Assembly: GCA_008360955.1 (NCBI GenBank)
Contig: LUCM01005903.1
Coordinates: 1 to 64,000 of the forward strand
DNA from: Fasciolopsis buskii
Taxonomy: Eukaryota > Platyhelminthes > Trematoda > Plagiorchiida > Fasciolidae
DNA: 64,000 bases
Direction: 5' to 3'
Shown in pieces: positions 61,231-64,000 of this stretch (the first letter of the stretch is position 1; each line of letters starts with the position of its first letter). Both the position numbers and the translations under genes were made by a program. The notes beneath the pieces are model-generated. The model worked only from the letters and a program-made list of their open reading frames with translations, ran no database searches and had not been told where the DNA came from.

Positions 61231-61613
61231 TAATACCGCTGGACTGTGTTCCGTGTGTTGGCTACTGTGACATTCTTTTCTTTTCCCACCTGTGCATAGG
61301 TCCACTCCCTGTTCCTCTTGGATATTCACTCTTTTTTATAGAAACATGTAACTCTGGGGAAAAGGCAGCGGTCAGTGGGGTTTGCTTTGCTGTTTTACGC
61401 TGAGCGTTGTTGATGCTGACGATATTTGTTCAAAAAACCTTATTAGGAGACAGCCTCCATCTCAATCTACAGGCGGCCATGTTTCAGTAGCTGACCGATC
61501 AGTACGTAGGTGAAGCCCAAGGGCCAGTGAAATTTCTTCGTCTTATGAGCGATAAACCTTGCAAAAACGGTGGTGATTACCTAGTTCTACTCGACAAAGA
61601 GCTTATTATTTAC

Positions 61614-61752
61614 CGAAAGTTACTGGAGTCTCATTGGCAGTGGTCACTTTGGGTGCTTTTGATTTCTCAGTCTCTTTTGTGGGTTTCGCAGCGGAGGATT
61701 CTGCAGTGCCTGTTTCCTTTGTGGCATCTGAGGGTTTCGCACGTTTGGGTTC
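61614..61752 (-). CDS. VPS72: VPS72/YL1, upstream exon (basic linker)
   Basis: A 139-base exon after 'cttgtccctttaacag' (ends 61753) and before donor 'gtaaat' (starts 61613). It begins in phase 0 and ends with G, which completes GAA with the exon at 57958. The peptide is low-complexity and K/T/E/P-rich ('EPKRAKPSDATKETGTAESS'), as expected between the acidic N-terminus and the RQST motif of YL1. Homology alone would be weak, but the exact phase, the good splice sites and the position support it. The exon(s) for the acidic N-terminus were not found up to 64000; a preceding exon must end in phase 0. Confidence 0.75.
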
Positions 61753-62229
61753 CTGTTAAAGGGACAAGAAAAATGACACAAAACAACCTGCTGCACATAG
61801 AAAAAATGAACGCATGGAAATTGATCAGAACGACACGGATGTAATCAATACGAGAAACATAGGCATCTGAGTGACCAAAACCGGATGGGGAGAGCACTTT
61901 GATACACAGTTAGTTTGACAATCTTCAGTGTAAGTCATGCATTTCCGAAAGAAATTTGATAAACATAACTGACTGCAGCTGCTAAGGCATTCAATTTTAT
62001 AGGGTTTACAGATAAGGGAGGAGAACCCACCTCAGAATATGGCTGCTCCAGTGAACTATTCTAACAGTGACACTGACGACATGGTGAAAAAAAACGGCTT
62101 CATCTCGGGGGCAACAAAAGATTCTGCGATTCTATCGATCTGTTCAAACACTCATCCCTTTTCAATATCAAGTACGGCGAGAAAAGCAGAAGCAGAACAG
62201 TCTGAGGATCACTTAACTCACCGGAGACG

Positions 62230-62570
62230 GATGACTGATCGTCTGATCCATACGCCCTTTGGATGGAGCTAGGCATCCGGTGAGCATATAGCCGTGTGCT
62301 TCGTATGCCGTCATGGTTAGTTTGGGATCAGGGTTTAGCCATCTCACTCAGACTGATTACCATAGACCAATCAACCGAGTGAAGGGCATCGAGCATCCGC
62401 CTTCGCCCACATGCTTTAGTGGAAACACCTCCACCACGAGAAGGCAGTGCATGGAACTTCCACAGCAGAGGTTATGTGAGACGCAAGTAATTTCGGAGCA
62501 GTTCGAGAGCTGTTCAGAGTAAGCAGTCAAATGGGAGCCTGAGACACCCATCCCAACCATACTAAGGCAT
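62230..62570 (+). repeat. Repeat family B, copy 2
   Basis: Reverse complement of about 31250-30900, with 'ttggatggagct' at 62259, 'catgctttagtggaaacacc' at 62410 and 'gcatggaacttccacagcag' at 62449 shared. No coding motif. Confidence 0.6.
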
Positions 62571-62600
62571 CTGCTATTTTTGTGATTACTCAGAACATAC

Positions 62601-62794
62601 CCGTTCGTAACGTCCCACCAAAAAGCCGATCGTGAAAAAAATAGGACACCTTAGGTGTGCTTAAAACAAAATCAGTCACATCGTTCACAGCCTCGATCTT
62701 TACATTGCCCATCGATTCGGCATATTCATTACCTTGGTCAATGATCAACACAGCTGCGGCTACAAGCAAAACACTGGTTACGCCAATGGATAAT
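62601..62794 (-). CDS. Possible exon of an unidentified membrane protein
   Basis: A 194-base open stretch bordered by a good acceptor ('tttttgttcag', ends 62795) and a good donor ('gtatgt', starts 62600). It encodes a hydrophobic segment 'IGVTSVLLVAAAVLIIDQ' followed by a soluble part 'YAESMGNVKIEAVNDVTDFV' and 'SYFFHDRLFGG'. Its end phase (one base) does not fit the phase-0 start of the VPS72 exon at 61752, so it is not simply the preceding VPS72 exon. An inner donor-like 'ggtaat' at about 62733 is an alternative end. No family recognised. Confidence 0.35.
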
Positions 62795-63109
62795 CTGAAC
62801 AAAAACGCCGCATGAGGGCGTTACTTAAGAGTGATGGGTTAGATTACCCAGTAGAATAATCGACCAGTGAGTGTTGATCATAGAAGACCAACATATACGA
62901 TTTGATTTTGACTAATAAACGAATATTTCCCGTCTGCCTAACTAGCTTGCTCTCTCTAGAGCTAGCGGAGTCAGGAAGATAGAGGCGTTTGTAGAGTGAT
63001 GAGTGGAGGCCAGAACAGACTCCTCCTACTTTTCTTGTTTAAAACAGTCGTGACAGCAGCTGCCTTGTGTGTTTGTCCTGAGCAGCGACTAAAAATTCGG
63101 GTGAACAAT

Positions 63110-64000
63110 GCTGAACTTTAGACGTTGACAGATACTGCGAGCTCGGGCAATCAGGTACCTTAGAAACGTCGTTGAGTAGTACGGATGACCCATCTACCGA
63201 AGTGGTACAAAAATTACTATAGCAGCAACATATCTACTACATTCCATCTTGGGTTACTGCAGAACAATCATTCAATGATGAGATGTCTACCACCATGAAA
63301 TCAATGTGTTCATCGAGTGGACTTTCGCTGAGGTTCTCTTGGATCACAGACAGCTTCCTCGGATTGCACCAAAAAATTTAATATACCTTTTTGGGGGAAC
63401 TTTTGGTAAATTTTTGTTTTTTACTACACGTTTTATTTATGAATATAGCAGAAAGAGCATGGGCCCATAGACAGTCGGGCCCGTTGCACAGAGAGGGGGG
63501 ACCGACAACCGTGACCCTGAAACTTGGAGTGGAGCGGGAATACATAAAGCCTCAGTAGATCAGCCGTGAGAACGAGCCGGGTCACAGTAAGTTACGGTCT
63601 ATTCACCTCTGAAATATGATCGCGTTCCATAATTGTTCACCTCCTCAATGGCAAACATCACAACCAAAGTTTGCATGTGTTCTCGCGCACTCAAGTATTT
63701 CATCAAAGAAGAAATACAACGCGTCTTGAAAGATGTAATTATCGAACCTTCAAATGTTTCGCATTGTACCTATGCCCTAGTCCCAAAGAACGATAACCAA
63801 GAGACCCGAAATGGTCGTCGATCACAGCCAGATCACTAAATCGTTTGGCACAACTGGACACGTATTCATTACCACGGATGGGCAGTTACGTGAAGAACGT
63901 CGCCCGGTTTAACCGTTTATGGCAATCCAGATTTCACCCAATTTAAATGACCAATCACAAGAAGTGGCCGGCAATCTTTTCTGATTCCGCTGGATATATT
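63110..64000 (+). mobile_element. Decayed Ty3/gypsy pol, cut by the window end
   Basis: The frame 63633-63839 contains 'KEEIQRVLKDVIIEPSNVSH' and 'YALVPKND', the EI-x-x-LL-x-x-G-x-IEPSNSP...VLVPKK segment that starts Ty3/gypsy reverse transcriptases. After it, one frame has 'MVVDHSQITKSFG' (like R-x-V-x-DYS-x-x-N) and another 'YSLPRMGSYVKNVARFNRLW' (like YPLPR-x-DE). The frame change between them shows decay. About 500 bases upstream 'LTDTASSGNQV' (63123) resembles the DTGSS site of the pol protease, a weak but well-placed match. The catalytic RT core would lie beyond 64000. Confidence 0.75.

Noticed and set aside
62601..62794. This exon candidate as the missing N-terminal exon of VPS72
   Set aside because: It ends in phase 1 while the VPS72 exon at 61752 starts in phase 0, and its content is membrane-like, not acidic.
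1..64000. Prokaryotic features: operons, CRISPR array, integron or prophage
   Set aside because: No regularly spaced repeats, no ribosome binding sites with ordered long ORFs, and clear spliced eukaryotic genes and LINEs instead.

Overview
The window looks like nuclear DNA of a parasitic flatworm, most likely a trematode with a large, repeat-filled genome and long introns (Fasciola-like). This is inferred from three things: spliced eukaryotic exons with GT/AG borders separated by 3-6 kb introns, dense remnants of RTE, CR1/Jockey-like, R2-like, BEL/Pao and Ty3/gypsy retrotransposons, and tRNA-like short repeats. I see no bacterial operons, ribosome binding sites, CRISPR array or rRNA. Most long open frames are chance frames or decayed transposon pieces.

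Two host genes can be supported, both in the right third. VPS72 (YL1), the H2A.Z-handling subunit of SWR1/SRCAP-type remodellers, runs on the minus strand. Four exons (61752-61614, 57958-57737, 54413-54266, 49359-48996) join with matching splice phases into 290 codons plus stop. They hold the basic YL1 segment and the C-terminal YL1_C domain. The acidic N-terminal part lies outside what I can find. A second gene on the plus strand has its last two exons at 41003-41196 and 46986-47143, also phase-matched, and encodes a charged protein I cannot name. The two genes converge, with about 1.85 kb between their stop codons.

Layout. 0.9-1.4 kb: repeat family A with a (TTA)n tail. 3.4-7.1 kb: a CR1/Jockey-like element on the minus strand (ORF1, endonuclease, start of RT). 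9.0-11.0 kb: endonuclease and RT pieces of such elements in opposite directions. 11.4-20.8 kb: a block bounded by two almost identical inverted copies of a ~590 bp repeat, holding an R2-like RT, a BEL/Pao RT, a family A copy and a CR1-like 3' piece. 21.9-22.6 kb: another family A copy. 22.6-37 kb: mostly unassigned, with repeat families B and C, a tRNA-like unit and an (AT)n tract. 37.0-38.6 kb: a second CR1/Jockey-type RT on the minus strand. 39.9-40.9 kb: an RTE RT fragment. 41-47.1 kb: the plus-strand gene with a tRNA-bearing repeat and an RTE 3' end in its intron. 49-61.8 kb: VPS72, whose introns contain the inverse copy of the tRNA-bearing repeat and a 2.2 kb RTE copy. 62.2-64 kb: family B, a possible exon of another gene, and a decayed Ty3/gypsy pol.

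I found no convincing new molecular system. The items most worth checking are the unnamed plus-strand gene, the near-identical inverted repeats, the repeat carrying a tRNA-like core in its middle, and the coding-like frames near 24.6, 53-56 and 62.7 kb.
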